Positions 1-9,056 are shown, counted from the stretch's first letter. The stretch: 64,000 nucleotides of DNA from Actinomadura rifamycini DSM 43936 (GCF_000425065.1 NZ_AULB01000026.1:62001-126000), one strand, 5' to 3'. Notes: generated by a model from the sequence alone, not told the origin. Translations and numbers: made by a program.

Positions 1-1190
<1,190 letters not shown>

Positions 1191-1191
<1 letters not shown>

Positions 1192-1841
1192 TGCGTATCG
1201 TCCTGGTGGGCCCCCCGGGAGCGGGCAAGGGGACGCAGGCCCAGTTCATCGCATCGCATCTGTCCATCCCGAAGATCTCGACAGGTGACATCTTCCGCGC
1301 CAACGTGAGCGGCGGCACCGAACTCGGCCGCAAGGCCAAAGAGTTCATGGACCGCGGCGACCTCGTCCCCGACGAGGTGACCATCGCGATGGTGCGCGAC
1401 CGGCTGGCCGAGGACGACGCACGGCAGGGCTTCCTGCTGGACGGCTTCCCGCGCAACGTGCCGCAGGCCGAGACCCTCAAGAAGATCCTCGACGAGTTCG
1501 GCGTCCGGCTCGACATCGTGCTCGAGCTCGTCGTCGACGAGGAGGAGGTCGTCCGGCGGCTGTCGGGCCGGCGCACCTGCACCAAGTGCGGGAAGATCTG
1601 GCACGTCGACTTCGACGACAAGAAGGACGACATCTGCGACGACTGCGGCGGCCACCTGTTCCAGCGGGACGACGACAAAGAAGACGTCGTCCGGCACCGG
1701 CTCGAGGTCTACCAGGAACAGACCGCGCCCATCGTGCAGTTCTATGGAGACGAGGGCGTCCTGGTGCGCATCGATGCCACCGGCCCGGTCGATGAGGTCA
1801 CCGCCCGCGCGCTGGACGCGCTCCGCCCGTCCGGGAAGTGA
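1191..1841 (+). CDS. adk: Adenylate kinase, zinc-lid type
   Basis: Catalyses ATP + AMP = 2 ADP in the cytosol. The P-loop GPPGAGKGTQ lies at residues 7-16, the AMP-binding region STGDIFR near 30-36, and DGFPRN near 84-89. The LID domain carries four cysteines (C130, C133, C149, C152) in a CxxC...CxxC arrangement, so a structural zinc is expected, as in many Gram-positive adenylate kinases. The length of 216 residues is normal for the long form. The start is GTG and overlaps the secY stop by one base, which fixes the start. Map follows after about 80 bp. Confidence 0.97.
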
Positions 1842-1923
1842 CGGCGGAGGCGCCGGGCCGCGCGCGGCCGCACGATCGCCGGGATCGCACTCGCGGTCCC
1901 GGCGACGTCATTTTGGGAGAGGG

Positions 1924-2739
1924 ATGTTCAGACGCAGGCCCGCGATCCAGGTCAAGACCGCCGAGCAGATCGAGCTGATGCGGGCCGCCGGCCTGCTGGT
2001 CGGCCGCACGCTCGAACTGCTCCGGGAGGCGGTCAAGCCGGGGATCACCACCCTCGACCTCGACACGCTCGCCGAGGAGCACATCCGCGACAACGGCGGC
2101 GTCCCGTCGTTCAAGGGCTACCACGGCTTCACCGGGACGATCTGCGCGTCCGTCAACGAGGAGATCGTGCACGGCATCCCGCGCGCCGGGAAGGTGCTGC
2201 ACGAGGGCGACGTCATCTCGATCGACTGCGGCGCGATCGTCGAGGGCTGGCACGGCGACGCCGCGGTCACCGTCCCGGTCGGGGAGATCACCGACGACCT
2301 GAAGCGGCTGCTGGAGGTCACCGAGGCGTCCCTGTGGCACGGCCTGGCGGCCGGAGTCGCCGGGGCCAGGCTCACGGACATGTCGCACGCCGTCGAGTCG
2401 TACGTCCGCTCTCAGGGCCCGTACGGCATCGTCGAGGGGTATGGGGGGCACGGCATCGGGACCGAGATGCACATGGACCCGCTCATCCCGAACCACGGCG
2501 CGCCCGGGCACGGCCCGGTGCTGCGGCCCGGGATGTGCTTCGCCGTCGAGCCCATGGTGAACCTCGGGACGAAGCAGACCGTGGAACTCGACGACGGCTG
2601 GACCGTTGTCACCACCGACGGGCGCGCCTCGGCGCACTTCGAGCACACGTTCGCCGTCACGCCGGACGGGCCGCGCGTGCTCACCGCTCTTGACGAGGGC
2701 CGGGAGTGGTTCGCCAAGCTGGGAGCAGACACGCCTTGA
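1924..2739 (+). CDS. map: Type I methionine aminopeptidase
   Basis: Removes the N-terminal methionine from nascent proteins in the cytosol. The five metal ligands of the pita-bread fold are all present: D101 (in SIDCGA), D112 (in HGDAAV), H176 (in GGHGIG), E209 (in AVEPM) and E240 (in HFEHTF). The length is 271 residues. I chose ATG 1924 because it follows a strong GGGAGAGGG ribosome site and gives the normal N terminus; the open frame extends upstream to 1744 but there it overlaps adk with non-homologous sequence. It follows adk as in other actinomycetes. In contrast to the usual arrangement, infA does not follow directly. Confidence 0.96.
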   Translation: MFRRRPAIQVKTAEQIELMRAAGLLVGRTLELLREAVKPGITTLDLDTLAEEHIRDNGGVPSFKGYHGFTGTICASVNEEIVHGIPRAGKVLHEGDVISIDCGAIVEGWHGDAAVTVPVGEITDDLKRLLEVTEASLWHGLAAGVAGARLTDMSHAVESYVRSQGPYGIVEGYGGHGIGTEMHMDPLIPNHGAPGHGPVLRPGMCFAVEPMVNLGTKQTVELDDGWTVVTTDGRASAHFEHTFAVTPDGPRVLTALDEGREWFAKLGADTP

Positions 2740-2769
2740 CACGCGCGGGCGCGTCGGGAGGGAGCTGAC

Positions 2770-3201
2770 GTGGCGCCGAATCCGGACATGCGGGCGTCGG
2801 ACGCCGACCGCGACCGGGTGGCCGCGAGCCTGCGCGAGCACTGCGCCGTCGGCCGCATCACCGTGGACGAGCTGCACGAGCGGCTGGAGGACGTCTACAG
2901 CGCCAGGACGCTCGGCCGGCTCGACGAGATCACCGCGGACCTCCCCGAGGAGGACCTCTACGAGCTGCCGGTGCCCGCCGCGCAGCCGAAGAGCACGGAA
3001 CTGCCCGTCCGCCGCCCCTCGGGGCCGAGCGTCGAGCGCACCGCGTGGGCCGGGCTGGCGGCCGTCGGCGGGCTCAACTTCACCATCTGGCTGATCATCG
3101 GGGTGACGGCCGGGTTCGTGTACCCGTGGTGGATCTGGGTGGTGGGCCCGTGGGCCGCGGTCCTGCTGCTGCGGACGATCATGGGGTCGCGGGGCGACTG
3201 A
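2770..3201 (+). CDS. DUF1707 / 2TM-domain membrane protein
   Basis: A 143-residue protein. Residues 6-60 fit the DUF1707 SHOCT-like domain (MRASDADRDRVAASL, then GRITVDELHERLEDVYSAR), a short helical module common in actinobacterial membrane proteins. After a proline-rich linker, two hydrophobic helices follow (FTIWLIIGVTAGFVY and IWVVGPWAAVLLL), the usual 2TM arrangement. GTG 2770 is chosen because GGGAGGGAGC lies just upstream; the gene starts 30 bp after map and is probably co-transcribed. Its stop abuts the stop of the opposite-strand metallophosphoesterase: the two stops form the palindrome TGATCA. The function is unknown; a regulatory or membrane-tethering role is only a guess. Confidence 0.85.
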   Translation: MAPNPDMRASDADRDRVAASLREHCAVGRITVDELHERLEDVYSARTLGRLDEITADLPEEDLYELPVPAAQPKSTELPVRRPSGPSVERTAWAGLAAVGGLNFTIWLIIGVTAGFVYPWWIWVVGPWAAVLLLRTIMGSRGD

Positions 3202-4017
3202 TCACTCGACGTCCATCAGCGGGCGGTAGTTGCCGGTGGGGACGAAGTGCGTCGTGGCCGAGCCGTGCTCGTCGACGAGGTGGATGGCGAACCCCGCGGG
3301 CTCCCCGGTGACCGCCGCCCGTCCGGGGTGCGTCAGGTCGAGGAACAGCTGCCGGTAGGTGCTCGGGCACGTCGTGCTCACCTTCCCGCCGACCGACCCC
3401 ACCGACCCCCGGTGGACGTGCCCGGAGATCACGCGGACGATCTGCGGGTGCCGCTCGACGACCGCCGCGAACCCCGCGGGGTCCACGAACCGCATGTCGT
3501 CGATGAACCGGATGCCGATCGGGAACGGCGGGTGGTGCGTCGCGACGACCGTCGGCGTGTCGGGGGCCTCGGCGAGCGTCTCGTCCAGCCAGCGGAGCCG
3601 GTCCTCGTCGAGGTGCCCGTGCGGGTGCCCGTCCACCGTGGTGTCGCAGCAGATGAGGCGCGTCCCGGCGACGTCCACCGCGTACTGCAGCGGGGCCTGT
3701 GGAACGGTCCCGGTCGCCGCGACGGCGGGATGGTCCTTGAACACGGCGCGCAGCGCGTCGCGGTCGTCGTGGTTGCCGGGCATCGGGTAGACGGCCATCG
3801 GCAGCGGCGACAGCAGCGCGTGCAGGCGGGCGTACTCCGCGGGCAGCCCGCCGTCGGCCAGGTCGCCCGTGAGGACGACCGCGTCCGGCCGCGCCGGCAG
3901 CGTGAGCAGGCTGGACACGGCGGCCCGCAGCGCGCGCACCGGCCCCGAGCCGTCGTCCACCTCGCCGTCCCGCCCGGCCGCCAGGTGGATGTCGCTCAGC
4001 TGCGCGATGATCGCCAT
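3202..4017 (-). CDS. Calcineurin-like metallophosphoesterase (CpdA/3',5'-cyclic-nucleotide phosphodiesterase-like)
   Basis: A 271-residue phosphoesterase of the class III cyclic-nucleotide phosphodiesterase (CpdA/Rv0805-like) family. The two-metal motifs are in order: DIH (D9, H11) near the N terminus, GDLAD (near 51), GNHDD (near 87), ATHHPPF (near 161) and GHVHRG (near 200). The family hydrolyses phosphomono- or diesters such as cAMP; the actual substrate cannot be read from sequence. An upstream in-frame start at 4044 exists, but 4017 is chosen because AAGGGGGAGGA sits directly in front of it and DxH then falls at the normal position. It lies on the strand opposite to map/infA and ends exactly against the DUF1707 gene. 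Confidence 0.9.
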   Translation of the reverse strand: MAIIAQLSDIHLAAGRDGEVDDGSGPVRALRAAVSSLLTLPARPDAVVLTGDLADGGLPAEYARLHALLSPLPMAVYPMPGNHDDRDALRAVFKDHPAVAATGTVPQAPLQYAVDVAGTRLICCDTTVDGHPHGHLDEDRLRWLDETLAEAPDTPTVVATHHPPFPIGIRFIDDMRFVDPAGFAAVVERHPQIVRVISGHVHRGSVGSVGGKVSTTCPSTYRQLFLDLTHPGRAAVTGEPAGFAIHLVDEHGSATTHFVPTGNYRPLMDVE

Positions 4018-4220
4018 TGATCCTCCCCCTTGCAAGAAAACCACGGACCCGCGACCCGGGCGTCCGGAGGGGCCGCCGTCCGGCCGCGCCGCCGGGGGAC
4101 CCGTTGCGGGACGATCTTGTCGTCAGCGGGCCGGGCTGTCGACTCGGCGAAATGAGAAGAAGATCACGGCCCGGTCTCGGCACCGTATCGGTGCTGTCCC
4201 CGGACCCTGAACGCCGCCTG

Positions 4221-4288
4221 GACGCCCCGCCCGCCGACCGCCGCGCCGGACGGGCGCACGCCCGGCCCGCGGGCGGGCGCGGGGCGTC
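4221..4288 (-). terminator. Possible hairpin terminator of the 4287-4844 gene
   Basis: GACGCCCCGC at 4221-4230 is the exact complement of GCGGGGCGTC at 4279-4288, next to the stop codon of the leftward gene. A smaller hairpin (CGGGCG / CGCCCG) lies in the loop. There is no T-tract, so termination is uncertain. Confidence 0.3.
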
Positions 4289-4844
4289 ACGCGACGTGGG
4301 GGATCACCAGGCTGAGGGCCGAGGTGACCTCTTCGGGGGTGGGGGCGACGTCGGGGACGACGTCGCGGAGGGCGAGCCAGCCGTTGATCGCCTGCACGGT
4401 GGGCTTGGCCTCGACGAGCTGCGGGTCGTCCAGGCCGTACCAGGCGGCGACCTTCGACCAGCGCCACAGCCGGTGCCCCGCCGAGGACATCTCCGACGCC
4501 GGGAAGCCGGTGGCGCCGCGCGCGCCGGTGATGGCGTGCCGGACGGAGTCGGCGGAGCGGCCGACGCGTTCGGCGATGTCGCGGATCGTCAGCAGCGGGT
4601 CGGCCTCGACCTGCAGGACGTGCAGGCCGGGGGCGCTCGTCTCGACGTGCTCGACGAGCTCCATGATGGCCGCGGCGAGGGTGGGGCCCTCCCACGTGCA
4701 GGACGCGTTGCCGGCGCGGTCGGCGTGCTGCGGCTCGGTGATGATGGACACCGTGACCGCGCCGTGCGTGCGGGCGAACAGGGGGTCCAGCTCCTCCTCG
4801 TAGAGGGGACGGCTGAGGATCAGCGCGAAGTCATAGCTCGGCAT
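4287..4844 (-). CDS. Helix-turn-helix domain protein of unknown function
   Basis: A 185-residue protein. An N-terminal alpha/beta segment (YDFALILSRPLYEEELDPLF) precedes a likely HTH at about residues 84-106 (LTIRDIAERVGRSADSVRHA), followed by a winged-helix-like stretch rich in tryptophan (HRLWRWSKVAAWYGL). AGGAGG lies eight bases before the ATG, so the start is secure. It reads leftward, away from infA, and could share the upstream intergenic region with the infA promoter. The HTH resembles AlpA/MerR-like modules found in actinomycete hypothetical proteins; DNA binding is inferred only from this. It interrupts the usual map-infA adjacency. Confidence 0.8.
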   Translation of the reverse strand: MPSYDFALILSRPLYEEELDPLFARTHGAVTVSIITEPQHADRAGNASCTWEGPTLAAAIMELVEHVETSAPGLHVLQVEADPLLTIRDIAERVGRSADSVRHAITGARGATGFPASEMSSAGHRLWRWSKVAAWYGLDDPQLVEAKPTVQAINGWLALRDVVPDVAPTPEEVTSALSLVIPHVA

Positions 4845-5115
4845 GCTGACCCTCCTCGTGCGTCTCTACTACTGAAAGGTACCAACGCCCTGGCAGGGTA
4901 TGCTTGTGTTGGGAGCAGTCTCCGCAGCCGTATCATGCACGGATTTCGCATTCGGCGGGTCGGTGACGTAGACTCCCGTGTCGGTCCGTCGTCGGCCGCC
5001 CGATTCCCCTGTTCTCGGCGTTGATTCGCCGTGGCGCCCGCCATGCGGGCCAGGATCGCATCGAAGGGCGCGTCGGACCGTCGTCCAATGAGCCGATCAG
5101 TGAAGCGCGGAGGAC
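4845..5115. other. Divergent intergenic region upstream of infA
   Basis: A 271-bp non-coding stretch between the leftward HTH gene and infA. It is visibly less GC-rich than its surroundings and must hold the promoter that restarts transcription of the alpha operon after the inserted genes. A possible sigma-70-type element is annotated separately. I see no tRNA or strong hairpin. Confidence 0.6.
4909..4936 (+). promoter_or_regulatory. Candidate infA promoter
   Basis: TTGGGA (4909-4914) and TATCAT (4931-4936) are separated by 16 bp, a plausible -35/-10 pair upstream of infA. The -35 match is weak, so this is only a candidate. Confidence 0.3.
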
Positions 5116-5337
5116 ATGCCCAAGAAAGAAGGGGCCATCGAGATCGAGGGCACCGTCATCGAGTCGCTGCCCAACGCCATGTTCAAGGTGGAGCTCGACA
5201 ACGGGCACAAGGTGCTCGCCCACATCAGCGGCAAGATGCGGATGCACTACATCCGGATCCTGCCGGACGACCGCGTCGTTGTGGAGCTGAGCCCCTACGA
5301 CCTCACGCGCGGTCGGATCGTCTACCGGTACAAGTGA
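5116..5337 (+). CDS. infA: Translation initiation factor IF-1
   Basis: IF-1 is a 73-residue OB-fold protein that binds the 30S A site during initiation. The sequence has the family hallmarks: MPKKEGAIEIEGTVIESLPN at the start, FKVELDNGHKVLAHISGKMR in the RNA-binding face and VVVELSPYDLTRGRIVYRYK at the end. GCGGAGGAC is directly upstream of the ATG. It is the first gene of the infA-rpmJ-rpsM-rpsK-rpsD-rpoA-rplQ run. Confidence 0.98.
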   Translation: MPKKEGAIEIEGTVIESLPNAMFKVELDNGHKVLAHISGKMRMHYIRILPDDRVVVELSPYDLTRGRIVYRYK

Positions 5338-5443
5338 ACGCGCGCCGCGGCGTCCCTCCCGGACGTCCCGCGGCGCCCACTCACTGAGGTTGCCTCTCTC
5401 GCGCGTGGCGGTGCGGGGGTGACCCTAAGCCTTAGGAGACCCA

Positions 5444-5557
5444 GTGAAGGTCAAGCCGAGCGTCAAGAAGATCTGCAAGAACTGCCGCGTCATCCGCCGG
5501 CACGGCCGGGTCATGGTGATCTGCTCCGACCCGCGCCACAAGCAGCGTCAGGGCTGA
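5444..5557 (+). CDS. rpmJ: 50S ribosomal protein L36, zinc-binding form
   Basis: A 37-residue protein starting at GTG after CTTAGGAGACCCA. C11, C14, C27 and H32 form the zinc site (CxxC...CxxxxH), which defines the C+ paralogue, as opposed to the zinc-free copy induced by Zur. The sequence (MKVKPSVKKICKNCRVIRRH at the start) is canonical. It lies between infA and rpsM as in other actinobacteria. Confidence 0.97.
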   Translation: MKVKPSVKKICKNCRVIRRHGRVMVICSDPRHKQRQG

Positions 5558-5613
5558 CGGCCGCGAGGCCGGACGACCCGCCAGACAAGCGCATCGCAGT
5601 CTTCGCACGTTCA

Positions 5614-5640
5614 GCCGTACGTCCCGCCGGGGCGTACGGC
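5614..5640. other. Perfect hairpin in the rpmJ-rpsM gap
   Basis: GCCGTACGTCCC (5614-5625) can pair with GGGGCGTACGGC (5629-5640) around a 3-nt loop, with one T-G wobble. No T-tract follows. In the mRNA it would form a very stable structure about 115 nt before rpsM; a role in processing or S13 autoregulation is speculative. Confidence 0.5.
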
Positions 5641-5754
5641 AGCGGCGTGTGAAGGGACCACCCTCGGATCGACGGAGGCCGAGGCCGCCACCCGGGCAGG
5701 GTGTGTGCGGACGCGATGCGTCCATACCTCCGCGCAATGAAAGGAACTGCCCAC

Positions 5755-6135
5755 ATGGCACGCCTTCTCGGCGTCGACCTCCCGCGCGACAAGCGCGTCG
5801 AGGTCGCTCTCACCTACATCTTCGGGATCGGACGGACGCGGGCGCTCGAGACGCTCGCGAACACCGGCGTCAACGGAGACCTGCGGGTGCACCAGCTCGG
5901 CGACGACGAGCTGATCAAGCTGCGCGACTGGATCGAGGGCAACTACCGGACCGAGGGCGACCTCCGCCGGGAGATCCAGGCCGACATCCGGCGCAAGATC
6001 GAGATCGGGTGCTACCAGGGCATCCGGCACCGCCGCGGGCTGCCGGTCCACGGCCAGCGCACGCAGACCAACGCGCGCACCCGCAAGGGCAAGAAGAAGA
6101 CCGTGGCCGGCAAGAAGAAGGCCGGCAAGAAGTAG
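5755..6135 (+). CDS. rpsM: 30S ribosomal protein S13
   Basis: S13 lies in the head of the 30S subunit and contacts P-site tRNA and the inter-subunit bridges. The 126-residue product starts MARLLGVDLPRDKRVEVALT, includes the helix-two-turn-helix GIGRTRA region and RHRRGLPVHGQRTQTNARTR, and ends in a lysine-rich tail (KKTVAGKKKAGKK) that reaches the decoding centre. The upstream in-frame ATG at 5701 is rejected because GAAAGGAAC precedes 5755 and the canonical N terminus starts there. Confidence 0.98.
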   Translation: MARLLGVDLPRDKRVEVALTYIFGIGRTRALETLANTGVNGDLRVHQLGDDELIKLRDWIEGNYRTEGDLRREIQADIRRKIEIGCYQGIRHRRGLPVHGQRTQTNARTRKGKKKTVAGKKKAGKK

Positions 6136-6190
6136 TCCGCCGCGGGCTCCGCCCGCCGCGGTCCGACGACCTCGAGAGTAGAGAGAGCAG

Positions 6191-6592
6191 ATGCCTCCTA
6201 AGAGCCGTGTCGGCGCCAAGAAGGTGCGCCGCAAGGAAAAGAAGAACGTCGCTCACGGGCACGCCCACATCAAGAGCACGTTCAACAACACGATCGTCTC
6301 GATCACCGACCCGAACGGGAACGTGATCTCCTGGGCCTCCTCGGGCCACGTGGGCTTCAAGGGCTCCCGCAAGTCGACGCCGTTCGCCGCCCAGCAGGCC
6401 GCCGAGGCCGCCGCCCGGCGCGCGATGGAGCACGGCATGCGCAAGGTCGACGTCTTCGTGAAGGGCCCGGGCTCGGGCCGCGAGACCGCCATCCGGTCGC
6501 TCCAGGCGACCGGCCTCGAGGTGGGCTCGATCCAGGACGTCACGCCCGTCCCGCACAACGGCTGCCGCCCGCCGAAGCGTCGCCGGGTCTGA
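6191..6592 (+). CDS. rpsK: 30S ribosomal protein S11
   Basis: A platform protein of the 30S subunit. The 133-residue product has HIKSTFNNTIVSITD, GFKGSRKSTPFAAQ and the C-terminal VTPVPHNGCRPPKRRRV signature. It starts 55 bp after rpsM, preceded by GAGAGAGCAG, in the standard alpha-operon order. Confidence 0.98.
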   Translation: MPPKSRVGAKKVRRKEKKNVAHGHAHIKSTFNNTIVSITDPNGNVISWASSGHVGFKGSRKSTPFAAQQAAEAAARRAMEHGMRKVDVFVKGPGSGRETAIRSLQATGLEVGSIQDVTPVPHNGCRPPKRRRV

Positions 6593-6613
6593 GGTCAGGG
6601 GAGATCTAGAACA

Positions 6614-7240
6614 ATGGCTCGTTACACCGGTGCGGACTGCAAGCTCTGCCGCCGCGAGAAGATGAAGCTGTTCCTCAAGGGCAGCAAGTGCGAGGGCCCG
6701 AAGTGCCCGATCGAGATCCGTCCTTACCCGCCGGGTGAGCACGGCCGCGGTCGGCCGAAGGAGACCGAGTACCTGCTGCAGCTCCGCGAGAAGCAGAAGG
6801 CCAAGCGCATCTACGGCGTGCTTGAGCGGCAGTTCAGCAACTACTACGTCGAGGCCAACCGCCAGGACGGCAAGACGGGTGACAACCTGCTCGGCCTCCT
6901 CGAGCGCCGCCTCGACAACGTGGTCTACCGCGGCGGCTTCGCGAAGTCCCGCGACATGGCCCGCCAGCTGATCCGGCACGGACACATCCGGGTCAACGGC
7001 CGGAAGGTCAACATCCCGTCGGCGCTCGTCAGCGAGGCCGACATCGTCGACGTCAAGCCCAAGTCGCTGGAGATGACGCCGTTCCAGGTCGCCAAGGCCG
7101 AGGCGGGCGAGCGCCAGGTCCCGGCGTGGCTGGGCGTGGACGCCGACAAGATGCGGATCTTCGTGCACTCGCTGCCGGTCCGGCAGCAGATCGACGCTCC
7201 CGTCCAGGAGCAGCTGATCGTCGAGCTCTACTCCAAGTAA
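6614..7240 (+). CDS. rpsD: 30S ribosomal protein S4, zinc-binding form
   Basis: S4 initiates 16S rRNA folding. The N-terminal zinc ribbon uses C9, C12, C26 and C31 (CKLC...CEGPKC), and the S4 RNA-binding domain (ERRLDNVVYRGGFAKSRDMA, then LIRHGHIRVNGRKVNIPS) lies at about residues 97-160. The length of 208 is normal. In E. coli S4 autoregulates its operon; whether the structures downstream do so here is unknown. A strong hairpin follows the stop codon, before rpoA. Confidence 0.98.
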   Translation: MARYTGADCKLCRREKMKLFLKGSKCEGPKCPIEIRPYPPGEHGRGRPKETEYLLQLREKQKAKRIYGVLERQFSNYYVEANRQDGKTGDNLLGLLERRLDNVVYRGGFAKSRDMARQLIRHGHIRVNGRKVNIPSALVSEADIVDVKPKSLEMTPFQVAKAEAGERQVPAWLGVDADKMRIFVHSLPVRQQIDAPVQEQLIVELYSK

Positions 7241-7249
7241 GAGTTCGGG

Positions 7250-7287
7250 TCCGCCGGGATCCCCGCGCAGGTGGGGATCCCGGCGGA
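7250..7287 (+). terminator. Strong hairpin between rpsD and rpoA (attenuator or processing site)
   Basis: TCCGCCGGGATCCCC (7250-7264) and GGGGATCCCGGCGGA (7273-7287) are perfect 15-bp arms around an 8-nt loop, starting 10 bases after the rpsD stop. No T-tract follows, so it is probably partial, or an RNA-processing element. A promoter-like pair for rpoA lies just downstream. Confidence 0.5.
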
Positions 7288-7303
7288 ACGGGGAACAATC
7301 CCC

Positions 7304-7332
7304 TTGAGGTACTCCGATCGCGGTCGTCAAAT
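7304..7332 (+). promoter_or_regulatory. Candidate internal promoter for rpoA-rplQ
   Basis: TTGAGG (7304-7309) and TCAAAT (7327-7332) are separated by exactly 17 bp, and lie 30 bp before the rpoA ATG and directly after the hairpin at 7250-7287. The elements match the sigma-70-type consensus moderately. Confidence 0.4.
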
Positions 7333-7361
7333 AGCGGGCACCGCGGGAAGAAGGCACAACC

Positions 7362-8375
7362 ATGCTCATCGCTCAGCGTCCCACTCTCACCGAAGAGCAG
7401 GTCGACGAGTACCGGTCGCGGTTCACCATCGAGCCGCTGGAGCCGGGCTTCGGCTACACCATCGGCAACTCGCTCCGCCGCACGCTGCTCTCCTCGATCC
7501 CCGGCGCCGCCGTCACCAGCATCCGGATCGAGGGCGTCCTGCACGAGTTCTCGACCGTGCCGGGCGTCAAGGAGGATGTCACCGACATCATCCTGAACCT
7601 CAAGGAGCTCGTCGTCTCCTCGGAGCACGACGAGCCCGTCGTGATGTACCTGCGCAAGCAGGGCCCGGGCGAGGTGACCGCCGCCGACATCGCGCCGCCG
7701 GCCGGTGTCGAGGTCCACAACCCGGACCTGCGCATCGCCACGCTGAACGGCAAGGCGAAGCTGGAGATGGAGCTCACGGTCGAGCGCGGCCGCGGCTACG
7801 TCTCCGCCGCGCAGAACAAGCAGCCGGGCCAGGAGATCGGCCGCATCCCGATCGACTCGATCTACTCGCCCGTCCTCAAGGTCGTCTACAAGGTCGAGGC
7901 CACCCGAGTCGAGCAGCGCACCGACTTCGACCGCCTCATCCTGGACGTCGAGACCAAGCAGGCGATGCTGCCGCGCGACGCCGTCGCGTCCGCCGGCAAG
8001 ACCCTCGTCGAGCTGTTCGGGCTGGCCCGGGAGCTCAACGTCGAGGCCGAGGGCATCGACATGGGCCCGTCCCCGACGGACGCCGCGCTCGCCGCGGACC
8101 TGGCCCTGCCGATCGAGGAGCTGAACCTCACGGTCCGCTCCTACAACTGCCTCAAGCGCGAGGGCATCCACTCGGTGGGCGAGCTCGTCGCCCGCTCCGA
8201 GCAGGACCTGCTCGATATAAGGAACTTCGGCGCCAAGTCGATCGAAGAGGTCAAGCAGAAGCTCAACGACATGGGCCTCTCGCTGAAGGACTCCCCGCCC
8301 GGGTTCGACCCGAGCGCGGCGGCCGACAACTACGGCGACGACGACCAGAGCTACGCCGAGACCGAGCAGTACTAG
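7362..8375 (+). CDS. rpoA: DNA-directed RNA polymerase subunit alpha
   Basis: The 337-residue alpha subunit. The N-terminal dimerisation domain (residues about 1-230) carries GFGYTIGNSLRRTLLSSIPG, and the C-terminal domain (about 250-315) carries LNLTVRSYNCLKREGIHSVG and DIRNFGAKSIEEVKQKL, the helix-hairpin-helix that binds UP-element DNA and activators. It ends in an acidic tail (DDDQSYAETEQY), common in actinobacteria. GGGAAGAAGG lies upstream of the ATG. A hairpin without a T-tract separates it from rplQ. Confidence 0.98.
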   Translation: MLIAQRPTLTEEQVDEYRSRFTIEPLEPGFGYTIGNSLRRTLLSSIPGAAVTSIRIEGVLHEFSTVPGVKEDVTDIILNLKELVVSSEHDEPVVMYLRKQGPGEVTAADIAPPAGVEVHNPDLRIATLNGKAKLEMELTVERGRGYVSAAQNKQPGQEIGRIPIDSIYSPVLKVVYKVEATRVEQRTDFDRLILDVETKQAMLPRDAVASAGKTLVELFGLARELNVEAEGIDMGPSPTDAALAADLALPIEELNLTVRSYNCLKREGIHSVGELVARSEQDLLDIRNFGAKSIEEVKQKLNDMGLSLKDSPPGFDPSAAADNYGDDDQSYAETEQY

Positions 8376-8389
8376 AACCCAGATCCCGG

Positions 8390-8414
8390 CGGCCGGGGGC
8401 TCGTTCCCCGGCCG
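8390..8414. other. Hairpin between rpoA and rplQ
   Basis: CGGCCGGGG (8390-8398) pairs with CCCCGGCCG (8406-8414) around 7 nt. There is no T-tract, so it is more likely an mRNA stability or processing element than a terminator. Confidence 0.4.
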
Positions 8415-8470
8415 TCCCGGGACTCGACTGACGCCGGTACCTGATACGGCCGGCGCAGGAAGGAAGCACC

Positions 8471-8971
8471 ATGCCCAAGCCCACCAAGGGTGCCCGCCTC
8501 GGCGGTTCCGCCGCGCACCAGCGCCTCATCCTGGCGAACCTGGCCACGGCGCTGTTCGAGCACGGCAGCATCACCACCACCGAGGCCAAGGCCCGGCGGG
8601 TGCGTCCGCTGGCGGAGAAGCTGATCACCAAGGCCAAGAAGGGCGACCTGCACAACCGTCGCCAGGTGGCCAAGACGATCCGCGACAAGGGCGTCGTGCA
8701 CGAGCTCTTCACGGAGATCGCGCCGAAGTTCGAGAACCGTCCGGGCGGCTACACGCGCATCACCAAGATCGGGCCGCGCAAGGGCGACAACGCCCCGATG
8801 GCCGTGATCGAGCTGGTGCAGGAGCCGATGGCGGCCGCGACGGCCGCGGCCCCGGCCGCCGCTCCGGCGGAGGAGCCGGCGGAGGACGTCGCCGAGACCG
8901 GCGCCGACGACGCCGCGAAGGCCGAGTCCGCCGAGTCCGCCGAGGGCAAGGACGAGTCCGCCAAGGAGTGA
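8471..8971 (+). CDS. rplQ: 50S ribosomal protein L17 with acidic alanine-rich tail
   Basis: L17 lies near the exit tunnel of the 50S subunit. Residues 1-117 are canonical (MPKPTKGARLGGSAAHQRLI, then GGYTRITKIGPRKGDNAPM). A tail of about 45 residues, almost entirely Ala, Glu, Asp and Lys, follows and gives 166 residues in total against about 120-130 in most bacteria; such tails are frequent in actinomycete L17. AGGAAG precedes the ATG. A strong terminator follows the stop, so this is the last gene of the operon. Confidence 0.97.
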   Translation: MPKPTKGARLGGSAAHQRLILANLATALFEHGSITTTEAKARRVRPLAEKLITKAKKGDLHNRRQVAKTIRDKGVVHELFTEIAPKFENRPGGYTRITKIGPRKGDNAPMAVIELVQEPMAAATAAAPAAAPAEEPAEDVAETGADDAAKAESAESAEGKDESAKE

Positions 8972-9014
8972 CCCGGTAATATTCCGGGCCGCCGTTCTCG
9001 GTAAGACATTGAAA

Positions 9015-9056
9015 CGGGCCCGCCGTCCGGTACAGGACGGCGGGCCCGGTTCTTTG
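9015..9056 (+). terminator. Rho-independent terminator of the alpha operon
   Basis: CGGGCCCGCCGTCC (9015-9028) and GGACGGCGGGCCCG (9035-9048) are perfect 14-bp arms with a 6-nt loop, followed by GTTCTTT. It ends the rplQ transcript 40 bp after the stop. Confidence 0.85.

Noticed and set aside
1744..1923. Longer map start at 1744
   Set aside because: It overlaps adk in another frame and encodes Arg/Ser-rich sequence without homology; ATG 1924 has a strong ribosome site.
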